Positions 25,401 to 32,991 of a DNA stretch of 64,000 nt are shown here, piece by piece (the first letter of the stretch is position 1; every line of letters starts with the position of its first letter). The stretch covers positions 323,501-387,500 of the forward strand of contig NC_081150.1 of the NCBI RefSeq assembly GCF_958295425.1, in the 5' to 3' direction. Position numbers and translations under genes: made by a program. Below the pieces are notes generated by a model. That model worked only from the letters and a program-made list of their open reading frames with translations. It searched no databases and was not told the origin of the DNA. This stretch comes from Solea solea. Taxonomy: Eukaryota > Chordata > Actinopteri > Pleuronectiformes > Soleidae.

Positions 25401-27730
25401 ATTATGAAATAATGGATCATGTGATGTTAGGGTTGCTGTGGCAACTCTTCTTTTGCTTTATTCAGTAAGTAAGATGTTGAGCAGATAACTGCCTCACTGG
25501 CCTTTTTATTAGATATTTAACGACTTGTTAAATATATAACAATGCAACAATACATGTCTATTTACACCATGTTCATGTCAAAACATCTTCCTAGCAACAG
25601 CCCAGCGAATCACTACCTGCTCAGGGTTTTCTCCAGTGCATTACAAGTACATCACAAGTACATTTCTGTTTCCATTCAGTCGGCAGGAAACATGAGCTGG
25701 ACAAGTTGTATGCTGTGTCTCGCAAGAATGAAATATCTCAGAAATACCACTAACGAGAGGAATCGCGTGAGCTAATAAGATAATAATGCCACCTAGTGTA
25801 AACCAACACAGTGGTCCCAGCTCAGCCAACAACTCAGAAAGGGGGAATTTACGGCCTTATTTCATTGTTGACACTACTGGACCTCTGTCTCAGCAGTCAC
25901 ATGTTATTGAGGGCAAATTATATCACACATGCATGAGCTGTTGTTGAGTGTAACATGGGTGCTCATCTGGCAGAGCAGGCAGTTACCAGACACAGTGGCA
26001 CAGTGCTAATGACAGACAACGCCTGTAATATGATTGTTGCACCTCGAGTGGTAAAATACTCTGGTGTTAAAAGCTTTGCTCACACATCACATGTCGTGCC
26101 CACTATCATCATCATCATCCACTGCAGCACTACAGCCCTGCGGAGAGAGAGAAGGGCAGTAACCTGGAACCTCGGCCACCTCACTGTCTCTAGAGGTGAG
26201 GAGGTGATAATCAGACATCTGAACAGAAGATGCTGTGAGTGCATAACACTCAGTGAAGAAAAAGCAATGCAGTGTCTCTCGCTCCTCGTCCTCCAGAACA
26301 TGACAGAACACACTGAAGACTCAGCCTTGATCCACAAGGTCCAGAATGACATCAGAACTGATCTCCTGAAGAGGTTCAACAGTGAGGCCTCTTCTCACAC
26401 AGGTCTACAGAGGAGTCAGTGAAATGGTCGTCTTTGGTGGTAAATGCATCATTTTTGTGTGACTTGAAATTTGAATAAAAACAATAATAGCAGCTACAAT
26501 TATTAGAAGTTTTATATACGACTGAGTATAATGTATTGTAGGGGATTTGCCTGGGATGTGAATGCTGTGCCATTGTACAGGAAGTGATTCTGTTGTTGTG
26601 CAGCATTGGGATTAGGTCCTCAGACTGTAATGGTTTTATTATAGAGAGCAGGGGATGTGCAAAGGGGAGGGAGTCATCCATGTTGAGCCTTAACCTCTCT
26701 TTTTGTGCAGCAGCAAATTTCACATGTTCATGCATTTTTATTGATCCATTACGCCCTCATTTTTCTCCTGATGGTTTTTACACAGAAATGAACCTCGATC
26801 TTTACAGCTGGAAGTGAGTTTTGTGTCGTATATTAATTTCTTGGTTGGTTTTCAATAAATCAATGAGTTGTTTTATCCAACAAATACAAAAAAATGGTGA
26901 CTCATTGTTTCCCAAACCTCAAAATCACAACGCATTCAAATGTTTTGTCTTGTTTGTTATCAGAGAGATACAGATAATAAAACCACAACACAGTCACATT
27001 TTGCAAGCTGGAAAAAAAGTCAAACCAAAAAATCTATTTGATAATCGATTAAAATTCCTATTTGATGTTTTTGAACAGTTACCATGATCAGACCAAAGTT
27101 TCCCTTCATCGTTCTTGTCGTTGTGGAGGACACATGAAAGTAACCGGGTATCTCTATTCACCACATGTTGCTTAACAACTGGCGTGTCCGAGCTGCCCAT
27201 AAATGCCACATGTGGCAGGGCAGAGGTGCACGTCGTGTCCTGATGGAGCGTGGGAGCGAAAACAAAAGGCGATCCGCGCGGTGCGAGGAGGAGGGAGCGC
27301 GGAGGGGAGGAGAGGGAGAGCGGAGGGGAGCGGGGTCTGCCACTGCTGCAGAGCAACAGCGGAGCATGAAGCGGCCTCTGTACCGTGTGTCAACACTGAA
27401 AAACGACGATTTCATCTGAACACAGTGTGCGAGTCGAGTATTCGAACAGCAGGCGCTGCCCAAGCACGCCGCGCGCGCGGTGCGGCAGAGGCGAAAACTG
27501 CCACCCAGTTGGGAGTAAATGATTCTCCACAATAATAATAATAATAATAATAACAACACACACAGGGATAAAGCAAAGGGGGTTGACTCACCCGCGGGTG
27601 TAGCTCCAAATATCCGCACCACCGGCACTTTGTTCACGTCGCTCTCCCTGAAATCAGAGTAGCAAACATCCAGGTCTTTCACGGGCTTTGCCAGATAGTA
27701 GTCTGCGGTGACGATGCGCACGGCGAACAT
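2016..27730 (-). CDS. rev3l: rev3l, DNA polymerase zeta catalytic subunit (5' part, coding exons 1-8)
   Basis: Encodes the amino-terminal part of REV3L, the catalytic subunit of polymerase zeta, which extends from mismatched or damaged primer ends in translesion synthesis in the nucleus. Eight exons join in consistent phase: 27592-27730, 8455-8644, 8227-8301, 6162-6316, 4599-4728, 4134-4228, 3484-3588 and 2016-2100, giving about 324 codons. The start MFAVRIVTADYY matches the vertebrate REV3L start; further family matches are VPVVRIFGATPAG, PYDGYGQQPERYL, YQPHEGHIPFLLQFFIDYN and NPGLQAIWEDEKQRRR. These belong to the amino-terminal polymerase B region; the long central region and the polymerase domain lie beyond the left edge. 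The reading frame is intact in every exon. Intron 1 is very long (about 18.9 kb) compared with the other introns here (0.15-2.1 kb). The ATG is the first in-frame ATG. Confidence 0.95.
2437..2495 (+). repeat. (GGACCA)n hexanucleotide tract
   Basis: About nine units of AGGACC between AACAGG and GGTGGCC; lies in the rev3l intron after coding exon 7. Confidence 0.95.
3020..3200. mobile_element. Third, partial copy of the same MITE family
   Basis: Contains AATTGGTCAGAGTCGTAACT, GCGACGTCGGACACAAGAAT and GCTGAACTGTAGTTCAGTTA, aligned by eye with 23.79-23.92 kb. No terminal repeats were found. It lies in the rev3l intron after coding exon 7. Confidence 0.5.
3484..3588 (-). CDS. rev3l: rev3l coding exon 7
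   Basis: A 105-nt exon between TGTCCAG and GTGAGG. It encodes QIGRNPGLQAIWEDEKQRRR, then EKNQATQIQTPESQ. The human counterpart contains QIGGNPGLQAIWEDEKQRRR. Confidence 0.95.
4134..4228 (-). CDS. rev3l: rev3l coding exon 6
   Basis: A 95-nt exon between CTGAACAG and GTAAGT. It encodes SLLLDEVEKQSTCELEVDAV and then DILNRLEIE, matching the human segment around STCELEVDAVAADILNRL. Phase 2 in, phase 1 out. Confidence 0.92.
4599..4728 (-). CDS. rev3l: rev3l coding exon 5
   Basis: A 130-nt exon encoding ESDRQTHSSGPS, a serine/proline-rich stretch, then STLGGTFVRWEENALP, matching the REV3L segment that ends in FRWEQDEIP in human. The donor is GTGAGT. The acceptor GGTGCAG is preceded almost directly by a run of about 11 GT units in the sense strand (4736-4757). 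Skipping this exon would shift the frame. Confidence 0.9.
5030..5245 (-). mobile_element. Teleost dispersed repeat (GCTGCAACAAACGATTATTTT type)
   Basis: On the minus strand it begins GCGCTGCAACAAACGATT and runs through GGTCCATAAAATGTCAGAAA to GGAAATGATGATGTTCTC and TAATCGAT-rich sequence. I know this pattern as a very common repeat in fish. It sits in the rev3l intron after coding exon 4. Confidence 0.6.
5790..5942 (+). repeat. (GA)n array with a larger duplicated unit
   Basis: GA runs interrupted by GGGAAACAGAGACAGAG and GGGGGAAACAGAAAGAAAG; the block of about 75 bp containing both is present twice. Confidence 0.93.
6162..6316 (-). CDS. rev3l: rev3l coding exon 4
   Basis: A 155-nt exon between TTGCAG and GTAACT. 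It encodes VCELLQSGAVMSKSYQPHEG, then HIPFLLQFFIDYNLYGMNL and GAVKFRRSK. It is among the most strongly conserved REV3L segments in the window. Confidence 0.95.
7496..7538 (+). repeat. (CA)n microsatellite
   Basis: About 21 CA units in the rev3l intron after coding exon 3. Confidence 0.95.
8227..8301 (-). CDS. rev3l: rev3l coding exon 3
   Basis: A 75-nt exon between CTTACAG and GTGAGG. It encodes PFYGYHAKEKHFMKIYLFS and then PQMVKR, a conserved REV3L segment. The ATG of SGM and the AGA of MVKR are both split across its borders, so the phases agree with both neighbours. Confidence 0.93.
8455..8644 (-). CDS. rev3l: rev3l coding exon 2
   Basis: The acceptor is TTGCAG and the donor GTAAGT. The 190-nt exon encodes GQKTCLHLHGVFPYVCVPYD, then the YGQQPERYLRQVAFSIDRAL block and VFKVVLVSGM, all close to vertebrate REV3L. 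Phase 1 in, phase 2 out. Confidence 0.94.
9237..9358 (+). repeat. 11-bp tandem array ATAACGGCACA / ATAACAGCATA
   Basis: About eleven units with alternating CACA or CATA and GGC, AGC or CGC variants, in rev3l intron 1. Confidence 0.93.
11064..11144 (+). repeat. (GT)40 microsatellite
   Basis: A pure GT run ending in CGCGCG; the longest of its type here and in rev3l intron 1. Confidence 0.97.
12261..12331 (-). tRNA. tRNA-Trp-like sequence (CCA anticodon), probably a pseudogene
   Basis: The minus strand holds TCTGACTCCAGATCAGAAGG, the full anticodon arm of vertebrate tRNA-Trp, then GTTGTGTGTTCAAATC (B box) and an end GGGTCA, with GGCC at the start. The D arm is about four bases short and does not fold well, the acceptor stem loses two pairs, and the T arm has about three extra bases. 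It is next to a LINE fragment. Confidence 0.6.
12390..12475 (-). mobile_element. LINE fragment with an EDLSWS motif
   Basis: The minus strand reads CEDLSWSHNITETLKN. EDLSWSxNT followed by a lysine-rich helix is a common signature near the end of the RT region of L2/CR1-type fish LINEs. Only this short piece is recognisable. Confidence 0.5.
13340..13740 (+). mobile_element. Dispersed repeat, copy 1 (pair with 40.4 kb)
   Basis: Shares, in order, CACACTTTGGTTGACAT, AAGGACCTT, GATTTGCAGCATGTTGTGCA, CAGTCTTTGTCATCGTC, GGTGAGCCAGAGA and ACATCAAGCAATACAGGGC with the sequence at 40.40-40.75 kb. Divergence is high. No transposase was recognised. Confidence 0.65.
15190..17272 (+). mobile_element. hAT-like transposon remnant with BED-finger and transposase pieces
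   Basis: The left end CTAGGGATGCACGATA and the right end CGTGCCATCCCTAG are near-inverted copies. Between them, at 15396-15720, broken frames encode MSSPVWSFFV, then after stops AICKSCSVKSPRGGKTKS and NTTYLIAHLKSQ, a BED zinc-finger pattern, and AINDIALDDQPFSIVEKW, matching the ALDDQPFSVVE motif of hAT/ZBED transposases. The catalytic part is missing. No 8-bp target duplication was seen, so the two ends may come from different insertions. Confidence 0.65.
19085..19138 (+). repeat. (CA)n microsatellite
   Basis: About 27 CA units in rev3l intron 1. Confidence 0.95.
20333..20392 (+). repeat. (CAG)20 tract in rev3l intron 1
   Basis: Twenty uninterrupted CAG units, then AAGCAGAAGCAGAG. Confidence 0.97.
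21530..21745 (+). mobile_element. LINE reverse-transcriptase fragment
   Basis: In the + sense the sequence reads NYRLPFISKILEEIAHSQLL, then VFLEKHNIL and LHSTESALLT. This is the early RT block (LPFLSKILEK, HSTETALL) of Rex1/L2-type non-LTR retrotransposons. It is short and broken. Confidence 0.65.
22335..22424 (+). repeat. (CAG)30 tract in rev3l intron 1
   Basis: Thirty uninterrupted CAG units on the + strand (CTG in the rev3l sense). Confidence 0.97.
22984..23090 (+). mobile_element. hAT-like end fragment (TTAGGGCTGCACAATAAATTG)
   Basis: TTAGGGCTGCACAATAAAT followed by GATCTCGATTCAC is a common left end of non-autonomous hAT elements in fish. The other end was not found. Confidence 0.45.
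23765..24220. mobile_element. Second copy of the GATGGAAAAG MITE family
   Basis: Contains GATTGGTCAGAGAGTGTCAT, then ATGAGCGTGACGTCCGGCAC and GCTGAACTGCAGATCAGTTA, and ends with GTATAATGGAAAAGCG, matching the 50.2-kb copy in order. The left end is not clear. Confidence 0.5.
25165..25290. mobile_element. Fragment of a GGTACC-containing hAT-like MITE
   Basis: Reads GGCCAATCAGTGGCCGGCAG, GGCGACGTCACGTACCCCTA and GGTACCAGGTACTATGAGAG, ending GTGGAAACGC. The left part is similar to 23398-23460 (ACCAATCAGTGCACGGCAGT). Confidence 0.5.
25955..26422 (+). mobile_element. hAT/ZBED-like transposase fragment
   Basis: An open 155-codon frame contains VLMTDNACNMIVA and VKSFAHTSHVV, matching the TDNAxNM and CFAHTLNL blocks of hAT transposases. 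It also has the pattern HKVQNDIRTDLLKRFN, seen near the dimerisation region of that family. The middle is out of register, so it is probably a fossil rather than a domesticated gene; it is inside rev3l intron 1 on the opposite strand. Confidence 0.55.
27592..27730 (-). CDS. rev3l: rev3l coding exon 1
   Basis: The ATG is at 27730. The exon ends GCG G before a GTGAGT donor (phase 1); the split glycine codon is completed by exon 2. It encodes MFAVRIVTADYYLAKPVKD and continues through VPVVRIFGATPAG. The frame stays open upstream of the ATG but has no other in-frame ATG; the apparent extension begins at a GTG. Confidence 0.95.
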
Positions 27731-27973
27731 GACTGCCGCGTCCGTCAAAACTGCCACGTCCGTCAAAGCAGCTCCCACCGACAACAAGGCAACAAATGTG
27801 ACTGGAAGAAGTCCATAAAACACGAGGAGCTCTGTGGACACACACTGTTAGTCAACGCGAGGGTTGTCACGGCGGTCCAACGGCGACAAGGCGGCGGGGA
27901 CAGTCTGTCTGTGTCCCATGAAAAACACGCCAACAAAGATTCCTGCCGCCGCTGCGGCTGCACGGAGAGACAA

Positions 27974-28027
27974 CTACACTCGACGGCGAGGGGCGACCGT
28001 CCGACGCGACGCTGCTGCCGGCTCCAT
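27974..28027 (-). other. Candidate upstream ORF in the rev3l 5' leader
   Basis: A 17-codon ORF, MEPAAASRRTVAPRRRV then stop, lies about 245 bp upstream of the rev3l ATG in a CpG-rich segment. An out-of-frame upstream ATG is, as I recall, also described for human REV3L mRNA and thought to limit translation. Whether this ORF is in the leader depends on the unmapped transcription start and on possible leader splicing; a CCACAG acceptor-like site sits near 27830. Confidence 0.4.
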
Positions 28028-28849
28028 GTTGTGGAATTGTGTGTCTGTACACTGGGCTAAGCTCGCTCTCTCTTTCTCCCCCCCTCTCTCTCTCTTTCTC
28101 CCCCCCTCTCTCTCTTCGCTGTATTTGTTGTCAGTCAGGAAGACGTTCTCCAGACTTCCGGTGTGTGGCGCTATCACGTCCCCGAGGTGAACGTGTCTGA
28201 GGACGTGCAAGAAGACAGTCTCTCGTTCCCTTCTTCCACAACAGGCTAAGCCATGTTAGCTAAGCTGAGACACGGGGCAAGCTAGTCAAAGTACATGAGC
28301 TTAGTACATCCGGTAAGAATTTTCAGAATAAGGCACAGGACGTGAGTCGTTTAAAAAGAAACATGTCAAATCATATTCATTTGTGAAGGCTAACATTTAG
28401 TGCACGTGTTTGTGACCAACAGTTGTAAACTAAGAAGAACAACAAGTGATTCTGTGAAGTGTCTCGACTTTAGTATTAGACTGCTTACGCTTTATTTTGT
28501 ACACTTACTTTCATGTCAATTCTACCTCTTTGACGCTGCCGTGTTTCACCGGTGTCGGTTACCGCCACTGTACACGTCAAAAATGTATGAAGTTACCATT
28601 CAGACCGCTGTACATCCTGATTGACATTTCCAAAATAAAAGCACATGACTCCAAAAGGTAAAACGACGTGTTTATTGACAGAATATTAAAATAATAATAA
28701 TAATTTATTGACTAAACTAATTCAAGACATCAGTTACAGTGATCAACTAGATAAAAACAATGGTTAAAAACACAAACACATTCTAATACCTTTGCAAATA
28801 AGCCCTAACTTAAAATAACACTGGGGTTTAGACACTGGGTTTTAGACAT

Positions 28850-28997
<148 letters not shown>

Positions 28998-30293
28998 TAC
29001 ACTAGAATGGTTAGTTTGCCACTTCCTTTCCACTCGTTCCTCTCCACAGGTCTCAGCAATAAGTTGCTCACATTTTTTTTGACAGTCAAGAGAAAGGATC
29101 ACAACTTCCAGTCATTGTCAGTAACTTGTGTCTGCATGCCATATTTGATTAAAGTGATGAAAAGTCTCAACTAAACCTGCAGGACAGACAAAAACTCAGA
29201 GGAATGAAAATATATTCATACTAGCATTTTATTTGTTGCTTAAGGCCACATGTGCACTCTGTATAGAAATGACCTGTCAATCCATTAAAAAAAACCAATG
29301 AATCACCGGCAGCTTATAACAGATATTTATTTATATAAAATCAACATCAAAGTAGGCATTAAAACGGCTTTCTTTAAACTTTAACACAGTTTCTCTCCTG
29401 TGAATCTTTCTTATATTCTCAAATAGAAAGAATAACAGAACTCAGGCCCATGTTAAAGTGCAGATTGATTATCAAAACCACCAAGGCCAATAAGGAAGCT
29501 TTGACTCAGCCTGGTTTCACTGTAAACCATACACCTATATTATTAAGAAATAATCATCAATAATCATTTGAGTCATTTCAATGATCAGAGTTGGAATTAG
29601 AGCGTGTCAATACGACAACAATCAGAGAACCATCAGCAATTAAATCAACGGCAAGCAATTCTGCAGTGCTCCCCTCAAACAGACCTCTTTGGAGGACTCT
29701 TATTTTCTAACCAGATGCATTTCTGCACAGGAACAGGAAACACACTGTGGTACTTCATCATGTTTTCATTTCATTTGCCACTGCAGCATCAAAGCACAAT
29801 CAGAGGCTTCAGTTCCAGCTTCAGTTTCCCTCACTGGACGTTTGTTTAAAGCCTTTTGTCTTTACGCTGCTTTTGGCCCCCATGTCGTCTGCTTTCAGCA
29901 TACTAGTGGTGCGTGCCCCACCGATGTGCAGTAGGTGCCCTTTTCATTTGAGCCCCTGCCCATCCTAATGTCTGTGCGTGCCACTGCAGGGAGAGTATTG
30001 TAAAGCAGCAGAGTAGATGATAGATGACCCAGGCCTTGTTGGGCAAAGATCTTAATGTTGCTCCTCAATGTGTGACTGCTCTGGACTCAGCAGATAAGGC
30101 CGAGGCGAGTGGAACACTTGTCCCACAACGATACCAAAAATCTGATTTATGGCCTCGAGAAAGACGTGTTTATAGAAGTGTTTATAGAAATCACCACCAC
30201 GTGCAGCAGACCCTGGAAAACCTGGAGCTTAGCGGCATTCCAGTCACACTCACTGACGCCAGCACATCACTATGACACCATAAGCAAGTGGCT

Positions 30294-30412
30294 GTTATAC
30301 TGCAATACTGTGTCTGTAATACTGCAATACCGTGGCTGTAATACTGCAATACTGTGGCTGGAATACTGCAATAGTGTGGCTGTAATACTGCAATACTGCA
30401 ATACTGTGGCTG
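30294..30412. repeat. 15-bp tandem repeat TGTAATACTGCAATACTGTGGC
   Basis: About six to seven degenerate copies of CTGTAATACTGCAATA plus CTGTGG, downstream of traf3ip2. Confidence 0.85.
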
Positions 30413-30916
30413 ACATATGACATACATGAGCAATAATAGAAATGAAGTTACACAGTGTTTTCATTACCTGGGACATGCTGCCATCTTGTGGTTAAATACA
30501 TGCATTACATGTGGATTCTAATATTACAGGCTGTTTTCTACATGTTTCTTTGTGTGGACGATAAAGCAGTAGAAAATGGATGGAAGGAAGTTTGAGAATA
30601 ATTTGGTTTGATTGGATTTATTTGACATAATAAAAATATATAAGACTTTTCACCACTAGGTACCGCTCTTTAGAGACAGAGACCTGTGACCAGTGTCAGG
30701 TGGACATTTGAACAGGTCCTGATGTCCAGCAAAGTTTTTGAGTTTTTGTGCATGAAAAGACCCTCAACAATGTAGGAGGAAAGATTTTAAAATATTACAT
30801 TTGAACATTTGATTTTTCTTTATTAACTTTATAACGACAGACATTCTGTTCTGTTCTGTTCAGTGAGTGTCTGCTGAACAACTATCTTCAAGAAGACTTA
30901 ATAATAAAATAATAAT

Positions 30917-31032
30917 CCCTTTAACACCGAGCGTATCGGAATCATTTCAATTGTTAATACACTATTTTAACAGATACACAATTTGAAGAAAAAAAGTCCA
31001 GACAGACATTTTGAGGCTTAGGTGTTAAAGGG
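30917..31032. mobile_element. Short MITE of the CCCTTTAACACC family
   Basis: A 116-bp element with ends CCCTTTAACACCGAGC and GCTTAGGTGTTAAAGGG; the outer 12 bases are perfect inverted repeats. It would be transcribed as part of the traf3ip2 3'UTR. Confidence 0.7.
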
Positions 31033-31226
31033 TTTTAAAAAAATCAACTTGTAATGCAATTATACATTTATCATTGTTGCTGTAAGTATATTAAAGTGTG
31101 AATGACACATTTTTTACAGTTTTATTCAGAATCTCAGCCTCGCTCTATGTGTGTTCATGATAAAGGAATCACAGGAGAGTCATTATTACGTCTCCGTCAT
31201 AAATGGTTAGGACGACAGACGACTGT

Positions 31227-31227
<1 letters not shown>

Positions 31228-31308
<81 letters not shown>
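31228..31308 (-). repeat. (CTG)27 trinucleotide tract in the traf3ip2 3'UTR
   Basis: Twenty-seven uninterrupted CAG units on the + strand, read as CTG in the traf3ip2 sense, starting 27 bases after the stop codon. The position resembles the DMPK type of 3'UTR CTG repeat. Confidence 0.97.
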
Positions 31309-31310
<2 letters not shown>

Positions 31311-31335
31311 ACGTCACTCGTCATCAAATCACTGC

Positions 31336-31482
31336 TCAGAGAGGACGCACCGTGAGTGTGAGCTCAGCCCCCCGCTGTGGAAAGACATAGCGCTCCTCTC
31401 TGAGCAGACGGAGCAGCAGGTCCTGCGTGTCCCAGGGCCAGCGGTAGATCCTTGTGCTCTGCAGCCAGGTGGGGACATGTCT
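31336..31482 (-). CDS. traf3ip2: traf3ip2 last coding exon
   Basis: Begins [18 protein letters not shown] and ends LTLTVRPL before a TGA at 31336-31338. Human Act1 ends with HVPTWLQNTHVYSWPKN and LPTLQVVPL, so the carboxyl end is conserved. The stop is followed after 27 bases by a CTG tract. Confidence 0.95.
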   Translation of the reverse strand, partial: RHVPTWLQSTRIYRWPWDTQDLLLRLLREERYVFPQRGAELTLTVRPL

Positions 31483-32938
31483 CTGAGAGACACAGGACGC
31501 GCACACACACACACAGGATGTCAGAACTACAGGGACATCTCACGGTGACACTAGAGATTCAACTGCAGTCTTAAATGTGAAATGCATACATGCTGCTGTA
31601 GACACAAGATGGCATATTAAACTCTCAGCCAATAAACTCCCAAATATTCTTGTTTTAAAGTGATTATACACAGAAGAAATGAAGTAAAACTGGAAATAAT
31701 GCTAGAAAATGGACATAGTATATGTTTGGGACTAGAAGTAAGACGGCTTTAGCTACTAGAACTATAACTATAACTATAACTTTAATGCATATGTGATGGA
31801 GATGAAATGACTTTCACTACTAGATTGGAAGTGGACAATTTCAATAAACCTTTGGGAACATTAGAATAGGTTTATATCAATAACTTAAATAATGTCAAAA
31901 CTATAAAACTCCTTGGTTCCTATCTCCAGATTTAGAATATTTAATGTACTTGTTATTGTGAATTCTCTACTCCAGCAGGAATTATTAGGTGAAGCGAGAA
32001 TCTTATTGTGTGTTTTTGTTGTTCACTTTTTTACTTGATTTTCTTTTCTTCACATAAGTACGTGTGCGTGTCTATGGAGTAAAAGCTGCAGGAGAATATG
32101 GAAAACGATGAGTTCAGCATGAATAACAGATCAGAATAATCTACTGCATTACAATCCTAATACTGAACCTGTGGGATATAATCTGAGACTGTTCTCAGAG
32201 GAAAGAACTGGAATGTTGTTTGATGAGTTAAATAGAAACAATGATGAAGACATAAAAACAAAGAAAGCTTTAGATTCCCTCTCATCACACGACAGTTCTG
32301 CTTGTGTCACAGACATATACTGACTGTACTTTACTGATCTCATGGGAAATGTCGGTTTGTAACAGTTACCGTCTCTAAGTATCAAAAATACAAAAATAAG
32401 CATTGTGTTATATTATAATATAGTTTCTCCCTCTCTGTATCCTGATCACCACACAGTGTCCTGCACTGTCACTGTCACTGTGTTTATAACTATTATTGTG
32501 GTGGTTTTGTATTATTTGCACAGTATATTTATAAAATGGCTGTATATCAAAAGTAAGATTACAAAATGAATGAAAAAACAACAACAACAACAACAAATAA
32601 ACTACGACCTGCACAGAAACTTATGGGATTTGTGTTATTGATACTGTACACTTGTTTGTGTTGCTCACTCTTACCTTGGTTGCATTAGGGAATAATACAG
32701 GAACCAGTCTGAAGTTCAGACAGCCTTGTTGGATGAACTCATTCTGGATCTGTGACAATAAGAACACGTGATATGAAATGAGTCAAAAGAACGATTCCAT
32801 TCTTATTCTAAGCCTGAATTTACTAAATGTAATTATGAGGATCTCAAATAACCCCTCAAAAATCACTTGAGTGTACTGAAAGTGAAGAAAGTCAAATTGT
32901 CAAAAGTCTAAGTATATATATATACATACATACACATG

Positions 32939-32991
<53 letters not shown>

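Larger units (their letters stand above)
8645..27591 (-). other. rev3l intron 1 (about 18.9 kb), repeat-rich
   Basis: No exon of another gene was recognised in this interval on either strand. It holds hAT transposase remnants (15.2-17.3 and 25.96-26.42 kb), LINE reverse-transcriptase remnants (12.4 and 21.5-21.7 kb), a tRNA-Trp-like sequence (12261-12331), two long CAG tracts, several CA/GT runs and an 11-bp tandem array. The remaining parts show only short, unsupported ORFs. Confidence 0.75.
27160..28260 (-). promoter_or_regulatory. rev3l: CpG-rich promoter region of rev3l
   Basis: This kilobase is clearly richer in G+C and CpG than the AT-rich flanks, and it straddles rev3l exon 1. It contains GA/GC-rich blocks at 27270-27370, GCGC clusters near 27465-27485, and pyrimidine-rich CTCTCTCTTTCTCC copies at 28065-28115. 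No TATA box at a sensible distance was seen. A CpG-island promoter is expected for a DNA-repair gene; the exact start site cannot be placed. Confidence 0.6.
30800..31335 (-). other. traf3ip2: traf3ip2 3'UTR (probable)
   Basis: After the stop codon the transcript would contain a (CTG)27 tract (31228-31308) and a small inverted-repeat element (30917-31032). The first clear AATAAA in the sense strand is at 30819-30824. A later candidate at 28671-28676 would give a much longer UTR. Confidence 0.5.

Noticed and set aside
27731..27841. In-frame amino-terminal extension of rev3l that reads like a hydrophobic leader (ELLVFYGLLPVTFVALLSVG)
   Set aside because: The frame is open but starts at a GTG; no in-frame ATG precedes the known start. 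It is most likely leader sequence.
27158..27841. A 227-codon minus-strand ORF treated as one protein
   Set aside because: Only the 27592-27730 part is coding; the rest runs past the strong GTGAGT donor into intron 1 and upstream into the leader.
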